Shown here one piece after another: positions 1 through 12,300 of a stretch of 64,000 nucleotides of DNA. Source of the DNA: Sinotaia quadrata (lineage: Eukaryota; Mollusca; Gastropoda; Architaenioglossa; Viviparidae); the NCBI GenBank assembly GCA_028829895.1, contig CM054181.1, forward strand, positions 13,359,001 through 13,423,000. Reading direction: 5' to 3'. The number at the start of each line of letters is the position of its first letter. Within the stretch, counting starts at the first letter, position 1. Under the pieces are notes generated by a model. It saw only the letters and a program-made list of their open reading frames with translations. It was not told the origin of the DNA and made no database searches. Both the position numbers and the translations under genes were made by a program.

Positions 1-1406
1 CCATCTTGAATTTTTCACAAATTACGTTATTATACTTACTTCATGTGCACTCCTCATTTCTATAGCTAACAATACGCAAAATCATTACCTACAGAACTAG
101 GTTTTTAAAAAAATCATTTAGTTGAACCAAACTTTTAAGCTATTATGATTGGTATAAATGTAACACATATTAGTATAAAAAGAGAGAATACATGTCAGTC
201 ATTATGATCTACCTACTCTTTACTTGAATTTAGGATACCACAAAGGCACCTGCCACAAATCCACAGTTATGCACTTTATTAACTGTGTTAGTTTACTGGA
301 TATTTGTTAAATGGTGTATCCCTATGCTCATGTAGAAATCTCACTTAGAAATTGTGGTTTATTGTTTATTATTATTTTGTAAAAATTGTTTTCTTTACTA
401 AATATTCAACAAATTTGAGAATCATTCTTAGATAGGCTAATAACTTATTATTGTTTCTTTTTTTGTGTAAATAAAATTTTAAAACTTTTAGTATTTAAAA
501 AAATATTTCCAAAATATATTTATTTACAATTTTACAACAACAAAAAAAAAAAACAGTAAAAAAATCTTCAAAGGGAGGTAATTTTGTAAACTTGTCATCC
601 AAATAAATCAGTGATGAAAATGGGTGGGTGGGTGTGTATTTTATATGCAGGATGTAAAAATATTGCCTTTTCCTGTGGAGTACCGTAATTTATTGGTGAT
701 GTTGATTTGTTTAGAAGATGCTTATCTTATTATGCATAGCAAATTTTTTTTAAAATTATTTTTAGACCTTATTCTTATCAAAATAGTTATTTTATTAATA
801 TTTTAAGCCATAAAATTCTTAGCTGAGCAAACAATATGAAAATTTAAGAAGTAACATAAGAAAATATTATTTCCCTTTGAGGAGAATTTAGAATACAAGC
901 ATAGTCTTGTATGACTTTATTAAAGAAGAAGAGATAATTCATTAGAAATAATCATTTTGATGATTTTAGAAAGTAACTTTTACTGATTGATTGTTGTTAT
1001 CCCACTGTCAGCATTTGTTGATTTTACAGAGAGTTTAATTAAAAGAAATCCTACATGAATATTAGTTTAAATTTTGAATGTCACCAGAATGTGTACTTAC
1101 CAAACTAACAAATAAATTAAATTAAATCAAGAAATATGTGTCAGTCTTCTCCCCAATTAAAAATCTTTGAAGATAGAATATTATGAAATCAAATTAAATA
1201 AATAAATTAGAAGAAATTATTTTTTAAAGTACAGTAACAAATAAAATGAATAAACATGGCAATTGCCCAGGGGTTTGCAGTGATTCTTGCAATCATTCAG
1301 GATTAGAATAAATCCTCTTATCATTAATGATTAGATGTAATCTGCACATACAGCTTATTTTATATATAACTGCGGGCAATTATAAAATAATTATTCTCTC
1401 TCAATC

Positions 1407-1731
1407 AGTCAGTTAAATCAACATTAAGCTAATGGCCACCTTTCATGACTGGACTTCTTGCCACACCAGATTCAAAGTAATTAGAGAATACAATTCTTTT
1501 CAACAGAGAAACTTTGATCTCAGCCCATTGGCTGGTCTCGTTCTTGTAAGAACCATTGGATAATAAAAACTACTCATCCACCTAAAACTGGTTTAGATTA
1601 CATCAGCACGTCTAGCATATTCTTTACCTGAGTTGTTTACTTCCAGATTTGACATTTAAAAATAGCAGCACAATTAGTGCTTAAGTTTGGGTCACTTTGA
1701 AACAATTTATATAATAATTAAGTTGAGAAAT
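1407..1731 (+). repeat. Dispersed repeat, copy A
   Basis: Similar in order and spacing to 44951-45287. Shared blocks include agtcagttaa..aagctaatg, tactcatcc..aactggttt, ctagcatattct and acctgagttgtttact. No coding potential. Probably a fragment of a non-autonomous mobile element. Confidence 0.6.
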
Positions 1732-2527
1732 AGGGATAATGTCATAAGAAAATAATGAAAAAAATTAATGGAACTAGACACTTTTTCCTATTTACTTAGA
1801 CTAGTCTGGAACTGTACACACATAATTGCATGCACTATCATTAACTCTCTTGTATTGTTAAATTTCTCTAAATTTCTCTAAGTACAGAAATATTTACAGT
1901 GGACCTAACTAATAATTTACTGTAACCTTGTGCAATCACATACCGTTTTATAAAATGATTTTATTTAGTTTAAAGAAAATGGTTTGTTTAGTGTTAAAAG
2001 AATTATGAAATGCCAGCAGTAATGTTTAACTGCTCATTGTAATTTGGTCACTTTAGGCAAAAGATATGAGAATTTTGATTATTTTTCAACAGAATGAATA
2101 ATTATGAGTTTTTAATTGGTTATTTATGGCATCATTCTACCATTAAAATGTCCTTTAAAAAGCACACTATAATTTATGTTTAATTGTTTATTTTTTAAAA
2201 TATGTATATTTTATTGGTCGTTATTATGTTTACTTTAAAGAATTGCTGCAAGTACATATTAAAAGTACTGCTGCACCCACCAACACAGTGTGTGATTAGA
2301 AATCAAATTAGTTCAAGATGTCTGTTAAAAGAAATACCATGATACTACAAGAGTACCTTGTGTTTTTTCATTGGATTTTGGAGCCAAGCTGCATATTTAT
2401 TTTGAGATTTAAGTGTGTCTGTGTTTGAAAACTGTACTGCATATACTATTTTTGCTTGAGAAGTCTGGCGATAAGCGATCTCATATTTTTTTTTTTTAAT
2501 TTTGGTAAAACTCACAAACTGTAGAAA

Positions 2528-2875
2528 ATGGCTTATTTAATAAATGCTAAGAAAGAGTTCCTTGTGATGAAGACTGAATTTGGATTAGAGAATGTGGAGT
2601 TGAAACAGTTCATAGATGATGATGAATTAGCAAAATGTATGAGGCAGAAAAAAAAACGACTTGAGATGGTTACAAGTTTAGAAAACCAGAAGCTACAAGT
2701 GGCCGAAGAATTAGAGCTAATGAGACAAGAAGCTGAGGAAAAGAAACTTAAGATTAAAGAAAAGGGGCCTCAACCAAACTAAAGAGTATAGATGATGAAA
2801 GAAGATTGCAACTAGCACAGTTTGACCTAGCCAAATATTTGAATTTCTGGAGTAAAAATATGCTTAGTTTATAGA
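2528..2875 (+). pseudogene. Degenerate coiled-coil, gag-like retrotransposon fragment
   Basis: An 84-codon ORF ends at 2782. One frameshift later the reading continues for about 25 codons from 2780 (DDERRLQLAQFDLA). The pattern FGLENVELKQF followed by a charged coiled coil (KRLEMVTSLENQKLQ) resembles the N-terminal part of gag-like proteins of metazoan LTR retrotransposons. No LTR, protease or RT flanks it, so it is a dead fragment. It could instead be a fragment of a cellular coiled-coil gene. Confidence 0.4.
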
Positions 2876-3241
2876 GTTTCATTATCATGGTTTAGCTCAA
2901 AACAAAGGTGATTTCTAGTAATCTACACTTTAAATTTTAATATTTTTTTATTAGGCTATAATTCAAAGTTAACAATTCCCCCATTTTCATCATGTAACTG
3001 CTTGATGTGTGAAAACAATGTATTCAGTCAAGTTAACAAAAGTTCATAACATTAATTGTAATTGAATATTATACACCTAGATATATTGAAATTATACTAG
3101 CACTCATTGAAATGCTGATTTGTATAGGAATTAAAATATCAGTGGTATTTCACAGTGTTGTATGGAACAAATTTTATGCAATATCTGTGTTTGATATTTG
3201 CTTAGCATATTATTGTTTGGTTTGCTTTTGCATTCTTACAG

Positions 3242-3373
3242 AGCTGACCAGAAGAAGCAGAAAAGAGAAGGTGGCATGGAGATGCAACGTCGTTCACGGT
3301 TCATTCCATACATCATTCGCAATGACACAGGTTCAGCACTTTGGTTCATGACTGCCACCTCTAACCCATCAAG
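3242..3373 (+). CDS. VPS13D: VPS13D exon e1 (VAB repeat 1)
   Basis: Acceptor cattcttacag, donor gtatgt. The exon enters in the third base of a codon and leaves after two bases. Contains RRSRFIPYIIRNDTGSALWF: the invariant Asn of the first adaptor-binding repeat is the codon at 3321 (residue 27). A basic, Gln/Lys-rich linker precedes it. Confidence 0.9.
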
Positions 3374-6300
3374 GTATGTTAAATTAATTTTAATAAGCAA
3401 ATGTGTGACTCATCACTCATTACATATTAATCCTATGCATCAGGTTTATAGTGACTTTTTAAAAGTTTGTCATACATTTCATGCACCTAATGCATCACAT
3501 TTATAGTGACTTTCTAAATGTTTGTCATACATTATATACTAACCCAATGCACCACGTTTATAGTGACTTTCTAAATGTTCAGCTGTCATTTGAATTACAT
3601 CAAGATATACATCACTTTATGGCAAACTGACTATTTAAATGTGTGTCAGATTACAGTGATCATTTTCACAGTCATCTCAAGATTGCTTAAGTAAATTCTA
3701 TAAGATAATTCACTTTTCAAATGATAAGAAAACAGAAACAAAATAGCATATTTATAATTTGTTGGGCTTTTTTTTATTGATATAGCTTAAAAACTGACAT
3801 GTAAATCTTGATTGTACAAAATATGACTTTCTTCATTTACAGAACTTCTTGCCTCTCACAATATTCATATTTTTTCTAGAGGGAATAAGTTTACAGAACT
3901 TTGTTTTTCTGGGAATTAGCATGCATTTCTGTTTTTATTTTTTTTTTAAATGAGAGAATTTGTTTTGGGATTTTGCAGCAGAAAAGTTTGCACATATTGT
4001 TTTAGTTTGTATATAAAAATATTTTTAATCTAAGTAAAATTGTGTTCATTGTTTATAAAATTATTTTGAAAGTTTGAGTCAGATTAAAATACTAAATTCT
4101 TTTATATACTATCCTGGTTTCTGCAACTAGTTTATGTACTTTAGTTTCTGTACTGTTATATATTTACTGCTGTTGACATACTTGTAGTTTATATGCCTTT
4201 ATTTAAGCATACAAAATGTTTCTGCCCTGAATTATCCCATCTTTCTGCCAGAATAGTCCAACATCCTTGACTATTTTATTTATCTTTCAGTTTGCCTGGA
4301 GAAAAGCCACAATTCAGTAGTCAATCATCTGATTCATCCTACATCAAAGGCTCTGGGTGGGAGCTTGTGGGCCCTGGGAATTCAAAACCTTTCCACTACC
4401 ATCGCCGTGAAAAATTTAGACATAAGGTAGGATTTTTTTCTTATTTCTCAAATAATATATGTTGATGAGGGCATTGTATTTGAATATGAAGGTTAATGAA
4501 ATGATATAAAATATCATAATACTCCAATGAAACAAGAAAAAATATTTTTCACAGCCATCATCATCCTAAACAATTTGTTTATTGCACAACTAATAAATTA
4601 AAGGAATGAGATACTAGTTGAATTTTGATTTTAAAAAAATGTAATAGTGTAATTTGTTGTTCTAATTATATGTATTAGAGTGTATGTATAATTTCCTCTA
4701 TTTTAGAAAACTCACGATATGCACATCAACCAGCTGGTTGTAATGATAGATGGATTGCAGAAGCTGTCTCCTGTGTCCGTGGACAAAGTCGGAATCTACT
4801 TCCGTCATGCAGAACCTAGTTCAAAAGCTCCTGTAAGTAAAGTCAAAGACAAATTTATTTTGAAAATAGTTCTTATATTTGTGTTTTGGTTATATTTTAA
4901 AGTATATATATATATATATAACTTTTAATAATGGTATTATACATAAATTTATTTTTTAGGATTGAAATAAATTGCTTACCACATAACCTTATGTTTTAGT
5001 TCAATTCCTCTTTCTTCCATAGTAAAATCTCTTGAGCATTTGAATTTAACCGCAAAATTTCTTTCAGACTACTTTTTAACATTTAATCCCACCCTTACAG
5101 GAATATTTTTAAAATTAAGTTTACTTAGTTAATTTGCTTGTAACAGGTGTAGTTTTAACAGAATCATGATACTAATTTAAATGTCATCTATTTAATAAGA
5201 AGGAACTCACCACTGTACATTCTTATATTAATTTAAATGTCATCTATTTAATAAGAAGGAACTCACCACTGTACATTCTTATACAAATCTGCATTCAAGC
5301 CATATTTATGGTTTACCTTTAGGCCTCACTTACTTTTCATTCTTGAGTTTTTTATGTGATGACTGTGTCTTTTTGTCTCATATATATATACACATATAAA
5401 ATCTTTGGATCACTTATCTTAAATTACAACAGTTTTGATCACAATCAGTTTAAATTCTACTTTCTGGAGAGAAAATAATACAATTTCATGAATCACTATT
5501 GCAAAAACAGGCTACAAACAAAATAATAGATATATTTTAATTTATCACAAATCTTTTAACAAAATATACATCAGTTTTTTTGTTGCAAACTAAAGCAGAG
5601 CCAGAGCAGATGTGGATTGGTTAGGGTTTAGGCATTCAAATAAATTTTTCATTTATATCTTCATATTCTGCAATGTAGTTTGTATATTATAGATGTCAGT
5701 AAATTGATGGATGTGCTTAAATGTTCCTCCCTTCACTCATTAATTTATTGACATGAGTTGTTTGAAAAACATGTTCAAACTCTATATGAGGGGTGCACAA
5801 ACCGTGGCCTGAGACAGGGCTCTATACGGCCCCTGGAGGACTTTTGGATGTTACCATTATTACGAATGTAAAGCACATTATTTCATTATTTGTGTTGTTT
5901 TCTCTACTGAGCCATCCATGTGGCGCCCCTCCACGCACTATTAATTGGAAATGTGGGCTCTGGCCTAAAACATTAATGCACCCCTGATCTACATAATCAG
6001 TAAGTAAGCTGACTGACTGTTAGGATTAAGCTTTATAAGATTTATAATGGAGTTACTAAGAGAAATATTTTTTATCACACTGTAAGAACAGCTAACTAAA
6101 TATAACTGAACAGAACATCAGTTAATGCCTATTAAACAATAATATACTTTTTAATGCTATTACCTGTTTGTGACTGAATTATGAATAGAGGAGATCAATT
6201 TATTAGCATCAGATTCTAAAACAGCAGTGTCTTTGTATAGTTGAATAGATAATTAGATGATCGAGGAAAATACCTTACATTTTGTTATTAATAGATTTTA

Positions 6301-9300
6301 ATCTCTGATTATCAAATTAGCTCAAATTTAATTGAATAATGGAGTTATTACTTTGAACTGATATGAATGTATTTGTGTATCGTCCAACAAGTTGAGAAAT
6401 GAAAGATGTGCATATGTGCTTGAAAGCATGTCATATGCATAATTGTGCATTAAAGGAAAAGTAATGCCATCTTTTAAATCCTTTCAAACAGCATATCCTA
6501 CACAGAAGTACACATTTAAAATTTTTTTAAATTATTTTTGTAGAGTGGAACAGCACCAGCTCGAGTAGTTCTGGATGTCAAACAAGAAGGGAGTGCTCGA
6601 AAGTTAATTGTTGTTCGGTCAGCTCTGGTTCTGGTCAATAAGCTAGACAGTCCTGTGGAGCTGAAGATGGAAAACACTGATGAGAAAGGTATAAGAAAGA
6701 TATCCAGTATTTTGGTTTTGGACTGTTTTAACAAATATTTTCATTTACAGGTTTAGTTTTTCAATTTTCTGACCATTCCGATCATACGATTAAAACTTTG
6801 TTACTAGAGAGATTGATTAATTTTTGAGAAATTGATTATTTTTATTTACATTTACTTATGGTTTATGCTGTTGCAGGCAAGCACCAGACCATTGTTTTGC
6901 CAATCAACCAGCCTACTCCAGTACCACTCGCCTGGGTGCACAGTCGCCTGCATGCACGCCCAGCAGACTGGCATGTTCACTTCTGCAGTACAGCGATTCA
7001 GTGGCAACATGTAACAAAACCTGGAGAGCACAATGATGGTGTGCGTACATGTAATGCACTTGATGGACAAGGGGTATATCGGTGGGTTTTTTATAACTAT
7101 TTACTCTGAGTGCAAAAGTATAGATTAAATGATGATGATGTTAATGAAGGTACATTTGTACAATCACATAGTATTGCACAGAGATAAATGATGATTTTAA
7201 TGAAGACATTTATATAATTGTACACCATTGAAGACATAAATGATATTAATAAAGAACCATTTTAATAATTACACAGTATGGCACAAAGATAAATGCTGAT
7301 AATTTGAAGATGTATTTATATAATTAAACAACATTGCACAGAGATAAATTATGATGATTTAATGAAGTCACTTATACACTTAAATAGCATTGCCCAGAGA
7401 GAGCAAAAGAACCCCATACTATTCTGAGTCAGTAGATGTATTTATATAATTAAACAACATTGCATAGAGATAAATTATGATGATTTAATGAAGTCACTTA
7501 TTGTGACAGACTTCTGACCGAATTCTGTGTCACGAACTTCTGACCCACTCCGAAACTTTAATATCATATTCGAGTTGAATTGCTTTGTTAGAACCCTACC
7601 GTCATGCACCAGCATGAGGGGAAAACAATAGTGAGTTCATCCCTTGTTATGTAACTTTAGACAGCAGTCGAGAAAGTTCTAGTCACGTGATACATTCATG
7701 CATTACAATAAATACTCTTGACGCGGTAATATTCTTTACTCATAACGCAAATCGGTCGACATACACCCAGCTCTCGAGCATCTTAGTCGCCGAAATCTTG
7801 CTGAGTCGGAAGGAACATAGGAACATAGGAACCCGTCTTATGCAGTAAAGTCTACTTTAAGAAGGTAACACGTCTACTTCTTACAATGATATTGCATTTT
7901 ACTATTTGTATTTTTGTATATGAATTTATGTATGTATTTTGTGCGAATTACCATAATTCTCCTCCAAGCATACGTGATTCGATAGAATGACTAAAGCCTA
8001 AAGATTTCATTGTATATAAATTAATTGTAACTTTTTTACTTTAATTTGTATAAACCTTAATTCTCTTGTGCCGCAGAACGTCTGTGCACGTTGCGAATTT
8101 TCTTGTAATTCAAATGATTCTCTTGCGTGTAATTTCATTGTTAATTGTAAAGCACTCATACTTAATTTGAATTATATTTTGTTCTCCTTGTATGAATTCC
8201 ATTTTTGATGAAGTAAATGTTTGGAAATTCATACGTTCATGTAATGTTAAAAATAACACACATGTGAATTATATTGTATCTTTTATGAATATAAATATAT
8301 TGTAAAAGACACGATAGTCGAAGATTTAAAATTAAGCGCCTTGTATCAATCACACGTGCTTGGATGATTTGCGAATGTAAACGCAAATCACTTATAGAAC
8401 CACACTTGTATTTTCAGCGCGGGTTCTTATTCTCAGCCTTATAATATGTTCTACGTATTATTGCCACCTTCGCATCATCGTTGAGTGCGTGGCGTGTTTC
8501 TTGTGCAACTCTGACGAATGAAGTACAATTCCGTGTCGCCATTGTTGTTGGTGCTATGCTATGACAGATCGCTAGTGTGACAAGTCGGGAGACGGCAAGG
8601 TTACTGGAAACTACGGTTGTACATGCAAGCATCGCTTGATACGTGGAAGGATCGAACTGTCCTTAGACCACGTGTACATCAAGACTACTGAGAAAGATGA
8701 GTAACTAAAACCGAACTCTGAATCAATCGAAAGTGCTGGCAAAAATAACTCTTAAAACACTAACATTCAAGCCGATTGTACTCGCCTTAGTTTAGATCTG
8801 AAGCTGTGTCTTCGTAATTGATTGTTATTGTTAAATATTAACTATTAAATTCTTTATTTGTTAATACCTCTTTTGTAGTAATTTTTATGCATATAGACCT
8901 AATTCGTGGTTTGGATGGGGGATCGACTGAGCTAAATGAACCTTTTGAATGCATAAAGATTTAAGAGAGTGTTAACGGTTTCCAAACCGGCTATTGTACA
9001 CAAGTTGTCTGTTCGTGAATCTGTTTGTCTGTACTACAAAGGCGCATTTTCATATGAGACGAAAGATAATTTGAGCAACCAGTCTGTTTAGGGAAAAGGG
9101 AGAAATTAATTTATCTAATTAAATTAAAGTTTCTGTAAAATTCCTAAGCAGGGTCTTTAAATAAATACTGGACATGTAACACTTATTCAGTTACATAGCA
9201 TTGCCCCTAGAGAGCATTAGAACCTCAACTATTCTGAGTCAGTAGATGTATTTATATAATTAAACAACATTGCCCCTAGAGAGCATTAGAACCTCAACTA

Positions 9301-12300
9301 TTCTCAGTAGATACAAAGTTGTATCTACCATGAAATGAAGATGCAAAATTCAAGCAGATGATGTCTTCAAGTTGGAAAGAAATATTGATCTCAGTGAATC
9401 AAAGATGGTGTATGAAATCATATTTGTTTACATTTGATGTTAGAACACAGTAGTGCAGCCAATCAGGTGTTTTAAATGTTATGGTTTTTTAAACAGGTTT
9501 TGCGTGTCTGTGTTGAGGGAAAACTATCCTGAGGACTCTCTAGTAACAGGATTGCATAGCAGCCTTACCATGCCAGGTCATCAGGTCACTCTTTTGCCAC
9601 CAGTTACCATAATCAACCTTCTGCCAATCGAATTACATTACTACCTACGGGGGACTGAGGTGTCAGGCAATCTCAAACCTGATCATGAGGCAGCCCTTCA
9701 TGGGGTGAGTGTTGATATTAATGATTAGGAATTTTTCCAAAGTGAACTGAATGGATTCATTTTCATTTTTTTTTATTTGTGAAGAGAAATAAATGTACAC
9801 ACACACACACATGCATGTAGAGCTATTTTCTTTTTATTAATTCAAGGTCTTTTGAACATCTCTTTCATTTAATTTAAAAAAATGTAAAGTGAAATTTTCC
9901 CTCAAAATTAGGTATTGAATAACTTTTCATGTGTTATTGCAATTTACAAATGTATAAGAGAACATTTGCTTTTGCAGTTTTGAGTTGTGCCTTAAGTGAA
10001 CTTCAATCTGCTGTAATGAGTTTACTCTCAGGATGTCGTTTGACATTTTTGTAACCTTGGCATTATTCTCCTAGAAGACCTTCAGAATAGCTGACATGAA
10101 ATTAGACTTATCTTTGTAACCTTATGTTATTCACCTACATGAACTACAGAAAAGCTGAGATTTGGGGAAAAAAGGCAGATTTAACCTGTACTCTCTTCTT
10201 TATTCCCTTACAAGCAGTGGCAGAACTAGGATGAGGCAGGTGTATATGCCCAGGGTACAAGATTTGGGTGTGTGCCGTTTTTATAGTAAAAAATATAAAA
10301 ATTCCAGTAACATATGTTATTCATCACTTGTTTTATAGCAACATTATAAGTTGTTTTTATAACAACAAAATACAAATGTGTTTTTATTATTTTGTAACCA
10401 GTATTATAATGAATAACCATATTGATTACCAATATAAGAATTCAGCCAGAATTTTAAAGAACACTTTTCAGGGGCACTATTTTATTTGTGCTATCAACTC
10501 TAATTACACTGCTTACAAGCCTATCGTCAGTACTGAAATCAAGTTCATTTTATCTTGTAACCTTGACCTTTCATTGATGATTTCAGAAAAACTCAAACGA
10601 AGTGTTTTTTGTTTGTTTTTTTGTTCTGCACACAGGTTGACTTGAGCTGCAACCTTGACCTTGGCATTAACTTGGAAAACTTCTCTAACTGCAAAGAGCT
10701 ACTGATTCCACCTAACACTAATCATTATAAAGTCAAGCTTCGGGTGTATGACTCAAAGAATCGATTGCTGGAACTAACCGTTCGCATTCAGACTCATCGT
10801 GGTGGTGCTCTGAGAGTAAGTAACAGCATTGCCAAGGAAAGAGTGTGAGCAGCTAGGATTTAAACAAAAATAACTATTTTGAGAATGAATGTGAGGCATT
10901 TGCTTATGTAATTTTTCTTTTCTAGATTCAAAATAAGCGAGAACATAGGGGATCGTCTTTTCTCCAATTCTCACAAACCATCTCCAAGTTTGTTTTTAAA
11001 ACCCTTTTTAGTCATATGCTACTCCAGAGGATACGGTTCCTCACATGTCTGGTGCATACTACCATTTATAGAGCTCATCAGGGCTCCATGTAGAGTTGTA
11101 GACCCTTAGAATGAAAGATGGAAGAGCACTCATGAGTTGTTCACCCCTTTTATGAGAATAGTGTCCCTTAATCATTATCTCATCTGTCCAGCACATTGAT
11201 GGTCATAAGGCTTTGCTAGTAGTCACATGCCCAGTTATATTTAATGACCCTTTTGCAGTATTGGGCTCAAAATTATTGAATATCAAGGTTATTACATTAA
11301 CTCCAATATTAACGACAGCTGGGCAGCCTAATCTGCCCTTCAATCTTATGCCAGACTGTTCGGGGCTATCGTTCGCCTAACAGCGACAGACAAATTAGCT
11401 GACATGCCTTGGGTTGGAAAACATTAGCTTTCCCCTTTGATTAATTACAACATATATTATTATCTATATATTATCTAACTGGCTCATGCCCCCATCCAAA
11501 CCTTCTCAGTCACTCTAACAAATTAACCAAAATGTGGGGTTGAAAACAACAACAAAAATTTAATAATAATAATAATAATGAAAAGGAGAACAAAATTCGA
11601 TTTTCAACATAGGTCAACTGAGACTGTTCCTCCTTTAACAGTTTATATTGAAAGTTTATTACTGGTCCTGGTGGATTATTGGTTGGTGATAGCTTAGACA
11701 CTTAGTTTGTTGAGTAGAGGTGAATCTGCATCTGTGGCCACTTGCAGTACTTGTGCCTTGGCACACAACACATCCTTATATCCTATTTCATCATCTCTAC
11801 ATTTAAAATGTGAATTATTACTAGTGTCACTCAACCTTCTGTGGAAGAAAATGTGTGTTAGGTTGAATTTTATATGATCTTTTCTTTTTGGTAAAATGCA
11901 GTTTATTTTATTTTTGCTTGACTGATACGAAGCTATCTATTCATCTTTACTATTCTTGCTAACATCATAGCAAATATTTGTGTTGTCTGAGAACTGTTTC
12001 TTTTTAATTCCACCCTATGTGTGGTTTGCATAGACTGATAGAATAAGAGACTATTTTTACTATTTTGTGGAATAAGCTCAAAAAATTGGGCTAAACTCAA
12101 ATTGTTGTTATTGAACTAAGGCACAGCAAGACAATTGTACCAAAATGACAGTTTGCTGCAGTTTGAGTTGGACAAATAAAATAGATGTTTTTTCTCTACC
12201 ATTCATCTTTGTTTTCATTTGTTTTAAATTCTTACAATGACCCATAGCAATCTCACAAAAGACTCAATTGTACTTTTTATTTTGGTTTGTTTATTACAGA

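Larger units (their letters stand above)
1..3241 (+). other. VPS13D intron (5' end beyond the window)
   Basis: AT-rich intronic sequence upstream of e1. Apart from the dispersed repeat (1407) and the gag-like fragment (2528) I see no exon with matching splice sites and frame. Confidence 0.6.

Noticed and set aside
8414..8632. 72-codon minus-strand ORF inside the solo LTR
   Set aside because: LTRs are non-coding, and the frame has no recognisable domain.
10205..10270. Possible short hAT-like piece (gcagtggcagaactaggatg)
   Set aside because: Too short and without inverted ends or target duplication.
10268..10645. 125-codon plus-strand ORF
   Set aside because: AT-rich, low-complexity intron sequence directly upstream of e7; no splice sites or family resemblance.
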